Part shown: positions 42,783 to 52,797 of the stretch, piece after piece
How positions within the stretch are numbered: the first letter of the stretch is position 1
Layout: every line of letters begins with the position of its first letter
Source: Pictodentalium vernedei
Taxonomy: Eukaryota > Mollusca > Scaphopoda > Dentaliida > Dentaliidae
Length of the DNA stretch: 64,000 nt
Assembly: GCA_031216915.1 (NCBI GenBank)
Contig: CM062296.1
Coordinates: 61,121,084 to 61,185,083 of the forward strand
Direction: 5' to 3'
Position numbers and translations under genes: made by a program
Notes under the pieces: model-generated
What the model was told of the DNA's origin: nothing
Databases searched by the model: none
What the model saw: the letters and a program-made list of their open reading frames with translations, nothing else

Positions 42783-43001
42783 AGCCCTTTATCTAACGAA
42801 TCGACCTCATCCGGACGCGTAATATACAAATTTATCAGTTGAAAAAAAATTCAACAACATCATATCAGGTGACTACTTGTTGGAACGAGCTCGTTCCAAT
42901 GAGAGTGCCACATGATATGGTTTTGTTGAGATTTTGGGAAAAACAAATTGAAAAAAAAAAAAAATTGAATTTTGATATCGACGGCGTTGGTTAAGGGTTA
43001 A
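42783..43001 (-). mobile_element. piggyBac-type MITE, copy E (inverted)
   Basis: Begins AGCCCTTTATCTAACGAATCG, the complement of the family's right end, and finishes GGCGTTGGTTAAGGGTTAA. The core is shortened to GTTGGAACGAGCTCGTTCCAA-type sequence. Confidence 0.85.
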
Positions 43002-43195
43002 CACAAACATAAAGAATAGTGCATCCAATATTCCAGCGACATCTGCATTACGTGTCATATAGGACCCGTTTGATTCAGGTTGTGAGTTCCGTCTTTGCCA
43101 ACAGCCACGTAATAAAAAAATATATATATTCTCACTTGGACGTCTTTTTCGCTGAAGCCGTCACAAGAAATACACGAGTGGAAAATATGAAGTAT

Positions 43196-43927
43196 TTACA
43201 GCACATGTCCTCCATCTACAGGCATGATGATCCCGTTTACAAAGGATGATCGGTCGCTCAGTAAAAACAAAACGGCATCCGACACTTCTCTCGTTTTACC
43301 AGGCCTTCCGAGTGGAATTTCTGAAACCAGTTTCTCTCTTAAAGCTGAATATCCAGTAAAAGATTTCGTCATGTCTGTCTCAATCAGCGTTGGATTAACA
43401 GCATTTACTCTAATCTGTTCCGGTCCAAGTTCAAATGCCATATATTTCGTGAGCGAGTCAACAGCTGCTTTACTGGTACCATATATACATGCGTGCGGAG
43501 AATGTTTTATGCTTCTCATCGACGATATGTTCACTATTGCTCCTGGCTTCTTTCTTTCGACTTGCCTGAGTGCAACAATCTGTGACACGTTGAATACCGC
43601 TTTATAATTAGTATTGAAGATATTATCAATGTCAGACTGTAAACAGTCAACGAATGACCGTCGAATAGTAATGCCTACATTGTTAACTAGTAAATCTATG
43701 GGGAGAATGGATTTCACGGCCTTCCTTGTCCTATCCCAGTCCGTCAAATCAACTTGTATTACATCAATTTCGGGGTCTTCTGCCCTCAAGCTCTCCACAC
43801 TGCTGGATGATTTTGTCAATACGAATGTCTTTGCACCATTCTGATGAAGGGATCTGGCAATATCCCGTCCTATTCCGCGACCTCCCCCGGTTACCAGAGC
43901 TCTCTTTCCGTGGAACGATGGGTCCAT
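43196..43927 (-). CDS. Short-chain dehydrogenase/reductase, L-xylulose reductase (DCXR)-like
   Basis: An intact 243-codon frame, ATG at 43927-43925, TAA at 43198-43196. Classical SDR fold: the cofactor loop TGGGRGIG at residues 13-20, NNVG at 82-85, and the catalytic set Asn107, Ser136, Tyr149 and Lys153 (YGTSK). These residue numbers and the total length coincide with dicarbonyl/L-xylulose reductase, as do SQIVA, PGAIVN, FELGPEQIRVNAVNPT and FLLSDRSS. DCXR reduces L-xylulose and alpha-dicarbonyls with NADPH, forms a tetramer and is cytosolic or membrane-associated. Substrate use is inferred by family. The frame contains no intron, unlike vertebrate DCXR genes, so it may be a retrogene or a genuinely single-exon gene. 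No poly(A) signal is evident just downstream. MITE copy E lies close to its 3' side. It is the only undamaged cellular-type gene seen here. Confidence 0.93.
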   Translation of the reverse strand: MDPSFHGKRALVTGGGRGIGRDIARSLHQNGAKTFVLTKSSSSVESLRAEDPEIDVIQVDLTDWDRTRKAVKSILPIDLLVNNVGITIRRSFVDCLQSDIDNIFNTNYKAVFNVSQIVALRQVERKKPGAIVNISSMRSIKHSPHACIYGTSKAAVDSLTKYMAFELGPEQIRVNAVNPTLIETDMTKSFTGYSALREKLVSEIPLGRPGKTREVSDAVLFLLSDRSSFVNGIIMPVDGGHVL

Positions 43928-44032
43928 TATGCACTGACCTTCTGTGTTGAGTGAAACCTAATAGATCACGCACGTAGAATACCTTCACAAAATGTCTTTC
44001 GTCATGTCGGAGTAATAATCAGTCTGTACGAA

Positions 44033-44080
44033 ACACACATATTATTGTTAGTCTGTGTGAAACACACAGACTATTGTTTT
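44033..44080. repeat. Short inverted repeat (AGTCTGTGTGAAACACACAGA)
   Basis: TTAGTCTGTGTG faces CACACAGACTA next to a poly-T run, upstream of the SDR gene and at the edge of the 238-bp tandem repeat. Confidence 0.55.
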
Positions 44081-44149
44081 TGTATGATTTCTTTTTTTTT
44101 TTCTTATTCTTCTATCCTCTGTCTTCTATGCACCTCCTTGTCTGCACAA

Positions 44150-45180
44150 TAACTCGAACACAAATCGTCCTATCTCACTGATTTTTGGCATCCTGGTAGA
44201 CAGTCACATGTTCTCGGGCACTTATGTTTCGCTGATTCCCAGGGTGTTCGGGGTGTCTGTAGGAGTGTTTTGAAAGAGGGTCACGCCCATATCTCAAGCC
44301 TGATATTACCTATGAACCTGGGACCAACACCAAAATGAGTCGAAACTCGATGGAGATTCAAAATATGGGTCTAGGTCACGGAGGTCATCCAGGGGTCATT
44401 GGGTACATTTTTCAGAATTGCTGGAAATCACATATTTTGACCCTGTAATGTATTCTAGAAGTTCATACATGCGTTTGTACGCGAAAAGAAGTGGGTGTGA
44501 CCAAGATATTGAAAGAGGGTCACGCTTATATCTCTAGCATGGTATAATATATGGACCTGAGAAAACACCAAATGAGTAAACACTCAACGGAGGCCCAAAA
44601 TCCCCCTGTCAAGGTCACTGAGGTCACACAGGGGCATGAGTGGATTTTCAGAATTGCTGGAAATCACATTTTTTTACCCTTAACGCATTCCCAGAGTTCA
44701 TACATGAATTTTTACACTAAAGAAATTGGGTGTGGTCAAAAATTTTGAAAGTGGGTCACAATCATATCTCTAGCATTGTATGCTAAATGGATCTTGGGCC
44801 TACAGCAAATCAGTCGAAACTCGATGGAGGTTAAAATATGGGTCAAGGTCACTGAGGTCACCCAGTGGTCATTGAGTGCATTTTTCAGAAATGCTGCAAA
44901 TCACATTTTGACCCCCTAATGCTTTCCCAAAGTTCATGTATGCATGTTTACACCAAAAAGATTGGGTGTGGCCAAGAATTTTGAAAGTGGATCACAGTCA
45001 AATCTCAAGCATGATATGACGTATGGACCTGGGACCAACACCAAATGAGTCGCAACTCGATGGAGGTTCAAAATGTGAGTCAAGATGACCGAGGTCACCC
45101 AGGGGTTAATGAGTACATTTTTCAGAATTGCTGAAAATCATATTTTTAATCCGCTAATGCATTACCGACATTCATACATG
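44150..45180. repeat. 238-bp tandem repeat, 4 diverged units
   Basis: The phrase GGGTCACRMYCATATCTC-like starts near 44279, 44518, 44753 and 44990. Each unit also has AAATGAGTCGAAACTCGATG, AGGTCACTGAGGTCACCCAG and CAGAATTGCTGGAAATCACA. No conserved frame. Confidence 0.8.
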
Positions 45181-45532
45181 CATCTTTACACCAAAAAATA
45201 GTCAAAAGGTATCCATTGCTTTGTTGAACGCATTTAATGCTTTGCACAGAAGTTATTTCCAGTTTCTTGAAAATTGTATCTGAATCATGTATGAAAATCT
45301 TTAAATGCTCTATACGAAAACTTATTTCTGAATTCTTTAAAGATAGTTTAGTCCTGAGAATTAAGTCTCCATAAACTGTTTTTCTAAAAAATTTAGTTCT
45401 GATGCTTTCACCATTTTCACACAAACTCGAATTTACTGATTGCAGTAAATTCTGTTTCTCGAGTTAATGGTATTGAATTTATTCTTAATATTTACGCCTG
45501 ATTTCAAGACGTACATTATTGTTTTTTGGCCG
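45181..45532. other. Unassigned sequence
   Basis: A 92-codon minus-strand ORF (45424-45146) has no recognised domain and overlaps the tandem repeat edge. Not called. Confidence 0.35.
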
Positions 45533-45782
45533 TTAACCCTTTACTCAACGCAGACGATTTCAAAATTTATTATTTTAAATATCATTTTTTTATTTTTTTT
45601 CAAAACATTTCTACAAAACCATATCATGTGACCCCTTTTTGGAACGAGCTCGACGAGCTCGTTCCAAAGAGGGGTCACATGATATGGTTTTGTTGGATTT
45701 TTTCGAAAAATAATATTTTTTCAGCTGCTGAAGTTTCATATTACGCGCGCGGATGTGGTCGATTCGTTGGGTAAAGGGTTAC
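45533..45782 (+). mobile_element. piggyBac-type MITE, copy F
   Basis: TTAACCCTTTACTCAACG left, CGTTGGGTAAAGGGTTAC right, core TTTGGAACGAGCTCGACGAG. Confidence 0.9.
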
Positions 45783-45784
45783 AA

Positions 45785-46990
45785 CATCTGCTCATCGGAA
45801 ACAATTGGCTATTTGTGGAACATAACTCTTATTGCACTGAATCAAACTGGAGGGGAACGTTATCACAAAGTAGACGTAATAGGAGCCTCTTGAGCGGATG
45901 GGATGTGGGTTTGGAATATAATACAACACGAACTACGTGAATGGAACCCCTTTTTGTTCAGTCTTCAACACTGAGTTTTCCGTACCACCCCCAACCTTCC
46001 CCACCCCCTCTCAAAAAAAAGAGAAAACTTTGCTACAATGCAACATTCAAATAACATAGAATGGTCTCCAATACAGGCTACATGTGCTACAAATGGCTCA
46101 GATGGGGCCTTCGGCCACTGCATATAGCAAAACGTTTTCGGTTGTGGGAGTTAACTAGTCCGACCAGGGAGGAAGAGTAACGGGGAGGGACATAGTTAAG
46201 AATACGGAAGGGCACCTAACCACTGATAAATATACCTCACCTGTATGCTTTACCAGACGTGAACAGCAATTATACTGTCTGCGAATTATCGTTGTCTGGG
46301 GTGGATTTGGTACTTGTATGTCTGTAAGATTACGATCTATTTCACTTAACCGATTTTTTAACAGACTGTATGCAGTTTAGCGTTTACTGCCACTTACTGC
46401 AAACAATGATCCAAAACCCATCGAAACTGAATCAGTACGAGAGAAACATAGCTGGCAAAAATATGAGGAGGCTCTGGCTCCGCCCCTTGTTTCACCAGTC
46501 ATTGGTTGTGTTAAAATATATGCTTACAAAAAACATGGCCCGGCAAAAAGTGGGTGGGCTGAAGACACCAAGCCCCCCCCCCCCCCCCCCCCGGTTCCGC
46601 CGCCCCTGCTTGTGAAATTCTCTTTGGTCCTCGGGGATTAATATGTTTTGATGGAAACCGAATAATGCTTTATTTTCAAGATTCACTCTAAAATCCAATA
46701 GATTTGTCCACGGCCAGGCCAGACCGTTCAATGTGTATGTGTTCATCATCAATACATGAGCCCTAACAAACATTGTTATCCCGTTTAAAACAAGCTTGAT
46801 GTAAATGTCTCTATTTTTCGTTCTTTTTTAACCTTTGATATTTGTGTGCGTCTTATGATGTACGAAATCAAACAGCGCGTTGATACTTTGTGGTCTGTTG
46901 TTTTGTTATTACTTTTCGAGTTTTTAAAGTTTTAATCTCAATTCTAGGAGTAGGAGAGCGATGAACCGGGGCTCATTGGCAGAACACCGG
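45785..46990. other. Unassigned sequence with a poly-C run
   Basis: A C-homopolymer of about 22 lies at 46570-46592 within GAAGACACCAAG...GGTTCCGCCGCCCCTG. No supported gene. Confidence 0.4.
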
Positions 46991-46996
46991 GCAGGA

Positions 46997-47222
46997 CCCC
47001 GGAAGTGACGTCATGTCACGTGATCCAGTGGCGCCATATTTGGTTGTCATGGTAACCCGAGTGAGAGGCCATCTTGTTACGCCATCTCCATAGCGATACG
47101 TGGTGTGAGTGCGCATTCGCAGCGCGTGTTGTTAGGGTGATACGAGTTTCCTTCGTCCATTTTGTATACTGGAAGCCGCCATCTTGGTTTCTATGGTAGC
47201 ACGTGGTTGCCATGTTACCAAA
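46997..47222 (+). promoter_or_regulatory. Promoter-like cluster: ETS/CRE, E-box, X-box-like and YY1-like motifs
   Basis: CCGGAAGTGACGTCA (46999-47013) joins an ETS site to a CRE. TCACGTGA is at 47016-47023. X-box-like (RFX) GTTGTCATGGTAAC is at 47043-47056, with a second, GTTGCCATGTTACC, at 47206-47219. YY1-like GCCATCTTG is at 47068-47076 and 47178-47186. The segment is GC-rich for this window. It could be a promoter upstream of the broken polymerase gene at 48.17 kb or of something else. No transcript evidence. Confidence 0.5.
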
Positions 47223-48171
47223 AGTTTTCTAATAGGACAGGGGTATGTTCGGAGGGTATGCTCCATTGAACAGGAGTAATTTCCTGATTCGTAGAATTAC
47301 CCAAATAAACTCGACAATCCCTCCAAATCACCTAAATTGACTTTATTTACTACGGATTCCCCATTTTATCGGCGTAGCACGTAGTGCTATAGTACCAAAG
47401 GGCACATGGGTGTGTTCGATTGAATAGGAGTAATTCTGGCTTAGAATTCTCCCAGAATCCTTGTTTAATTACCACAAACAACCCCAACAAGTTGTTATAC
47501 TAGTTCGAATTGCCCACATAATTCTCGGTTTCTATTTGTTGTCCACTAGAATTCTTTTGAGAACTAACATACTTTTAACTTATAATAGTACGGAGGGGGC
47601 CCCGTGTGTACGTTCCTTTAGACTAGAGTAATGTTTTTTCTCCAATAAATTGTATAAGAGTAGTGCTATATGACAAATTCCTTTGGTCATTACCAGAATC
47701 CTCTATTTTTTATACAGTTTCTATTTTTAGTAACATCCTTAAATGTCCCCCATCACTACTTTAATAAGTTCATTAACTTTATTTTTTTTAATGTGAGGAC
47801 CAAGATTCCTTTTTGGATCTCCAAACTGACCAATGAAATAACAGAATTATCGACCAATCAGATTAATGTATTCCTATTGTGTTTCTTTCCCGTTACTTTC
47901 TATACTAATTTTCTAATTTTCCCAACTTTAACCTATAATCCTATAGGAAACAAACACAAACCCCAATCAAGAATGAAAATATTGATAAAAAAACGCTGTG
48001 ACGTCATGACGTTTTCAGAAACTCCGTCACATCTAAATAAATTCAGCGATGTTTTGGCGTCGGCTTCATTCCATTTTCATCTCTTGACGGAAAAAGGATC
48101 ATCTATGTGTACTCAGATTATTCAATTGTTTTTTGTGTGTGCTACTTTTGTGCATTCATTATTCTAAGATT
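47223..48171. other. AT-rich leader before the polymerase relic
   Basis: A 165-codon frame at 47670-48167 is hydrophobic, phenylalanine-rich and without a domain. It ends 4 bases before the zinc-finger start and I read it as non-coding. Confidence 0.4.
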
Positions 48172-49068
48172 ATGGAGACTTCTGGATTTTCATGTGAGGA
48201 TTGTGGAAAAATATTCACGGATCGATGGAACAGGAATAGACATCAACGGACAGCTCATGGAGAAGGTAAGACATTTGACAGTAACAACTGCTATAAAACA
48301 TTTACTAGGAAAGAATATTTAGACAACCATAAAAAAAAAACTTGTTTAAATTTATATACATGTTTGTAATGTGGACAGGAATTTAAATAAATATTACATT
48401 TTAATAAGCATAAAAACACCGCTCGTCTTACTCTTACTTTCCCCAAGAAACGGAATTCTGAACGACCGGCAACAACCCTGAAAATAACCCGTACTGTTTT
48501 GGACATTGACGCCATTGATTTTGATCAGGACCTTTTGGCAGAAACAAGTGACGAAATTTCGGAAATTTATCGTAGGAATTGGAACACCATTCGGACCCAT
48601 CACAAAACTAATAGGAAAATACAGGACATTTTTAATTATAGGCTAGACACAACAGATTTATCAAACATGAATTATGAATTAAATAAAACAATCTTTCAAT
48701 CTCAAAAAATCAAAATTAATTTAAGCTACAGCTTCATTTTATGTAATAATGAAACAGAAGAACTAAGATTTTATCATCCTTCACAAAATAATGACCGGGT
48801 TCTTGATAGGTCACCCCTTATTGAAAATGCTGTAGATTTTGGGAATTTCTTTGAAGATCTTGAACAGGAAAATATTTTGGAATGGGCTAGGCAGCAAAGA
48901 CCCAACTCTAAATGGATTGTCCATCAATTGACCAATGTAACTTTTTATGTAAACAATATTAAAAATCATCCAATTGGTGGGGTCCCTGACAATCTTCCCA
49001 AGTATATTTTGGAAAATCAGTCGATTGTTGCTCTCTCAGTGATGAAGCTCGCCATTTTATTTATATGA
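48172..49068 (+). pseudogene. Family B polymerase relic, part 1: N-terminal zinc fingers
   Basis: From ATG 48172 in one frame: a C2H2 finger (FSCEDCGKIF...HQRTAH), a second with its first Cys lost (NNCYKTFTRKEY...HKKKTC), and a third (YTC, CGQEFK, HFNKHKN) interrupted by in-frame stops at 48367 and 48388. The frame then stays open (48392-49068), with EISEIYRRNWNTIRTHH and ARQQRPNSKWIVHQLTNVTF, a region that precedes the exonuclease domain in relatives of this protein. It ends prematurely at TGA 49066, where homology moves to another frame. Two nonsense changes and a frameshift show decay. Confidence 0.75.
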
Positions 49069-49069
49069 C

Positions 49070-49489
49070 AATCTCTATTCATTCCGGTGTTTAGCCCTCT
49101 GGGGCGGTTTTACTTACCATTCTATGAATATTACAACTCAGACCCTGTATAGTAAATACACAAATGAACCAAAATGTAACTTTCCTGGTGTAAAATTAGA
49201 TGAACTCCCCAAAGTTGAAAAAGTATTTGAAGTGAATATTGAAATATTTGAACTCTTATTGGAAGATGATGAAGTTTTGGCTAAAATAGTACATAGGTCT
49301 AATAGAAATTTTGAGAATACCATGTATGTCAAATTGTATGAGAACCATTTTAGTTACATCACTGACATTAATCAATATTCTAAATTCTTTGCTTGTCGTA
49401 AATGTGGTAAATTGTGGAAAACAGGATTTAGACTGAATCGCCATGAGCTCTCTTGTACTGATGATGTGTCTTATAAGTATGTTTGGTGA
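49070..49489 (+). pseudogene. Family B polymerase relic, part 2: linker and Cys/His motif
   Basis: Open in the next frame: SFRCLALWGG near the start, then FPGVKLDELPKVEKVFEVNI, then a zinc-finger-like CRKCGKLWKTGFRLNRHELSC. Stops at TGA 49487. The CRKCGK...H...C element resembles a degenerate C2H2/C2HC finger located before the exonuclease domain. Function unknown. Confidence 0.7.
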
Positions 49490-50502
49490 TATGTATCACA
49501 CCCCAAAGACCATTTTTTAAAAGTTACATGAAGAAGGTATTGTTATTCCAGAACACTTACGGTCATTTCCCTATAGGGCAACATTTGATTTTGAATGTTA
49601 TTTTGATAAAACTTCTCTCCCCACTTCAACTGATACTCTTGTCTGGGAAGCTCAACACAAACCCCTCAGTGTTAGTGTATGTAGTAATGTCCCCGGTTTT
49701 GATAATCCCAAATGTTTTATTACTGATGGTGACACACAGACAATGGTTGAAAATATGATGAATTATTTAATGGAAATTTCTCAGAAAAGTTACTCTCTCA
49801 TGCAAGAGATTCACATGGCCACCATATTATCCCTCAGGCAAATGATTCAAGATGCTTTGGCACAGGAAGGTACAGATGATTCTAAACCCCACCCATTTAA
49901 AAAATTAGCTGAAGGATTTGATCATTACATGAAGGAAATGCTTGTCTTAGGTTTTAATTCTGGAAAATATGATGTGAACGTGATTAAACGAGAACTGATA
50001 GAGTATCTGAAAAATGATGACCCACTGTCTTTTGTTGTTAAAAAGAGTAACAACTTTATGGTTTTGAAAACAGATCATTTGAAATTTTTAGATTTTGCAA
50101 TTACTTAGCCCCTGGATGTTGTTAGCCCCTGGATTTAGTTATGATAAATTTCTCAAGGCTTTTGGGTGTTCCATTACTAAAGGATTTTTTCCCTATGAAT
50201 GGATTGACTTTATTGATAAATTGGACACTACCGAATTACCTCCCCATGTTTCCTTTTATAGCTCTTTAAAAAAGAAAAACATTACCGAAGAGGAATATGC
50301 TTACTGCCAAAAAGTTTGGGGGGGGGGGGGTGGGAATGGGATGAGGACATTTAGGTACTTCCGGATTTGGTACACTAATAGAGATGTCCAGCCATTCATA
50401 AAGGCTATAGAGAAACAATCACAATTTTACTTGGAAAGGGGGATCGATATGTTTAAGGATGGTATTACCGTTCCAGGACTGACGCTAAAATATTTATTTT
50501 AG
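49485..50502 (+). pseudogene. Family B polymerase relic, part 3: 3'-5' exonuclease domain
   Basis: In one frame to 50108, with one internal stop near 49519. It contains ATFDFECYFD, with the Exo I Asp/Glu pair, and GFNSGKYDVNVIKREL, with the Exo II Asn/Asp. At 50109-50140 a 17-bp sequence (TTAGCCCCTGGAT plus 4) is tandemly doubled and the frame changes. It continues to 50502 with APGFSYDKFLKAFGC, a poly-G tract at 50318-50332, then FIKAIEKQSQFYLERGIDMF and PGLTLKYLF. The exonuclease proofreads or trims DNA in intact relatives; here the chain is broken. Confidence 0.78.
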
Positions 50503-51639
50503 TACCGTCGATGAAGGTATATCCTTCGAGAACATCAACGAGAAAAACAAGGATCTACATCATCTTATCAAGGACAATATTGTGTGTGTGGGGGGGGGGG
50601 GGGGCGGGGGGGGGGCTTCTATTATATTCAATCGTTATCACGACAAGAATATTACCAACATAAGAGAATTTAAGTATGGCGCAGAAGCAAAGGGATGTTG
50701 GGGTGTTGTATGTTATGATGCCAACGACTTCTACTTATGGTCATTAATGCGGGAAATGCCATCAGGTTGCTACATTAGACGCAAGGAAGAGACGGGCTTT
50801 AACCCAGAGTATTCCCATAAGTACGGTAGGATGGCCCATCATTGGCTGGAATATATGTCTACCAGGGACGGTGTCCACATCTGACACGAATACAATGATA
50901 CAGAAAAGAAGATTGGTAGACGTCAAGTGCCGGTAGATGGTTAGTGTAAAGACACCAAAACTGTTTATCGGTTTCACGGGTGTTTCTGGCACGGTCATGA
51001 ATGTTATCTGAATATCGACGGTACATTGGCCACTCACAACGCAGTACGGGGGAAGTGCACGTCTGAGCTCAGGAAAAAAACAAGGGAACCATCCAGTACC
51101 TACAGAGCCTTGGATATGATGTAATAGAAATCTGGGAATATGAGTGGCATCAGCAGAAGACCGATGCAGACTTAAAGACCTTTCTCCGGGAAAAGTTTGG
51201 GACTTCGATAAATGGTTCGATGACATCCAGCGAACTGTTTGAGACAGACAACATCTTTGGCCTAGTGGAGTGCGACATTTCTGTTCCCGACCAACTGAAG
51301 CCCTATTTAGAAGAAATGACACGAATCTTCAAAAATACAAATATTTCTCGGGAAGCTATCGGGCCACATATGAAGGCTTACGCTGAAGCCAAAAACATTA
51401 TGCGCCAACCTCGCCGTAGTCTCATTGGTAGCTACTTTGGCGAAAAACTCTTGCTGCCTACACCATCATTGCAATGGGATTTGGAGCACGGACTGGTAGT
51501 CAGTCGGGTGTATCAAGTCATCCAGTACCATCCCAAGGCGTGCTTCCAAACATTTGGTGATCAAGTATCACAGGCCCGACGGGAAGGGGACTCTAGCCCA
51601 AGTAAAGCCATCGTAGCTGACACGATGAACCTAATATGA
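50503..51639 (+). pseudogene. Family B polymerase relic, part 4: pre-palm region, truncated
   Basis: After an expanded GT/G tract (50582-50616) the frame shows IIFNRYHD, YDANDFYLWSLMREMPSG and a conserved FHGCFWHGHECYL, with stops at 50882 and 50940. A frame change near 51.09 kb leads to GYDVIEIWEYEWHQQK, PRRSLIGSYFGEKLLL and VSRVYQVIQYHPK, ending at DTMNLI 51639. In full proteins this phrase directly precedes the NSxYG-type motif B and the DTDS-type catalytic motif C. Both are absent, and unrelated AT-rich DNA follows. YDAN is the probable motif A. This order suggests a protein-primed family B polymerase of a Polinton/Maverick-like or related element. The precise lineage is open. Confidence 0.75.
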
Positions 51640-52724
51640 CAATACGCAAGGCGTAAGAAGGAACCCCAAAGTATCCAACATATTGAAATATTTCATTCCG
51701 CAACCATTACTCCAAAAACATTTTGGTTTATTCAGTCGAATTCCTGCAATTGTTTAATTTCAGCCAAACATGAATACGTTTCACAGTACTAAATATTTTC
51801 CCAAAAAACGACCATTATAACGTTCAGGAGAAAAAATATGGTCGTATCATTTTAAATTTAACATTCAAATATTTTTTGTCAAGTATAGCCCTTCAGACAA
51901 CATTTTTCTGATCTTTAAACATGGGTCATGCAACAAATAAAAGAAAAACTAACAGAAAGGGAAGTGCTGGTCACATGTTCATATTTCTCAGGGAATTCCC
52001 AAACAAAACACACCAATAGTCAAACAAATTTTTAGGTTCTAAAAGTCCTCAAATCATCCTCTTTGTTCATCTGGAACATTCAACAGTAATGCAAAATGTC
52101 AGTAGACTTCTTCAAATGTTTATTGAAACAATATATTTTCCCAAGACTGCTTAGTTTTGGGAATTACATAATTTCCGAGCGCAACTTTGAGGCAGGTACA
52201 TCTAATTAAAATATTTACAACAGTTATACCTATGAGCAAACCCAACCCTACCAAAGATACATTTACCTCTTTCATGTGATGAAAGAGTCATTTCTGCAAT
52301 AGAATTCAACTTTTGGCTTCTGTCTAGTAAAAAGCATGGGGAATTTGTTCTTTTGAAGAGAACTGTCCAATCTGTGTCAAATAGGCTTAAAAACTGTTAT
52401 TGCCTCTGACAGAATTTCTACTCTGTTACCTAATAAGTTAGGAGGGATAAGAATTCACAGCTTTCTTTGAAACTACCCACAAAACCTTTTCACAAAATCT
52501 GTTTTAATTAATCATTCAGCAAGATAAATAGTGCCCCACCACCATGAAACAATATGACAATTTTGTTTCAAAATTGGGGTTGTGCAGGACTTATAGTTCC
52601 TCTAAATTTGGGAGAATCCATTTGCATTCTTGGGGAAATCGTTCCGAGAATTCAGACCTGCTATGGGCCAGGATCCTATTAGGTCAGTATGATTGAACCC
52701 CTGTTGCATACTGATAATACATGT
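51640..52724. other. AT-rich sequence after the polymerase relic
   Basis: No ORF or repeat supported. None of the capsid, integrase or protease genes that would accompany a complete Polinton is visible. Confidence 0.45.
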
Positions 52725-52790
52725 TAACCCTTTACCCAATACAGCTTTTTAATTTTTACAACACCAACTACTGATTTTTACCCCCACCCC
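52725..52790 (+). mobile_element. piggyBac-type MITE, left-end remnant
   Basis: GTTAACCCTTTACCCAATAC matches the family's left terminus and is then lost. No hairpin core. Confidence 0.55.
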
Positions 52791-52797
52791 CTCCCCC

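Noticed and set aside
47670..48167. 165-codon hydrophobic ORF upstream of the polymerase relic
   Set aside because: No domain, AT-driven composition; more likely leader sequence.
50762..51322. 186-codon minus-strand ORF
   Set aside because: Antisense to the polymerase relic; only the plus strand shows conserved motifs.
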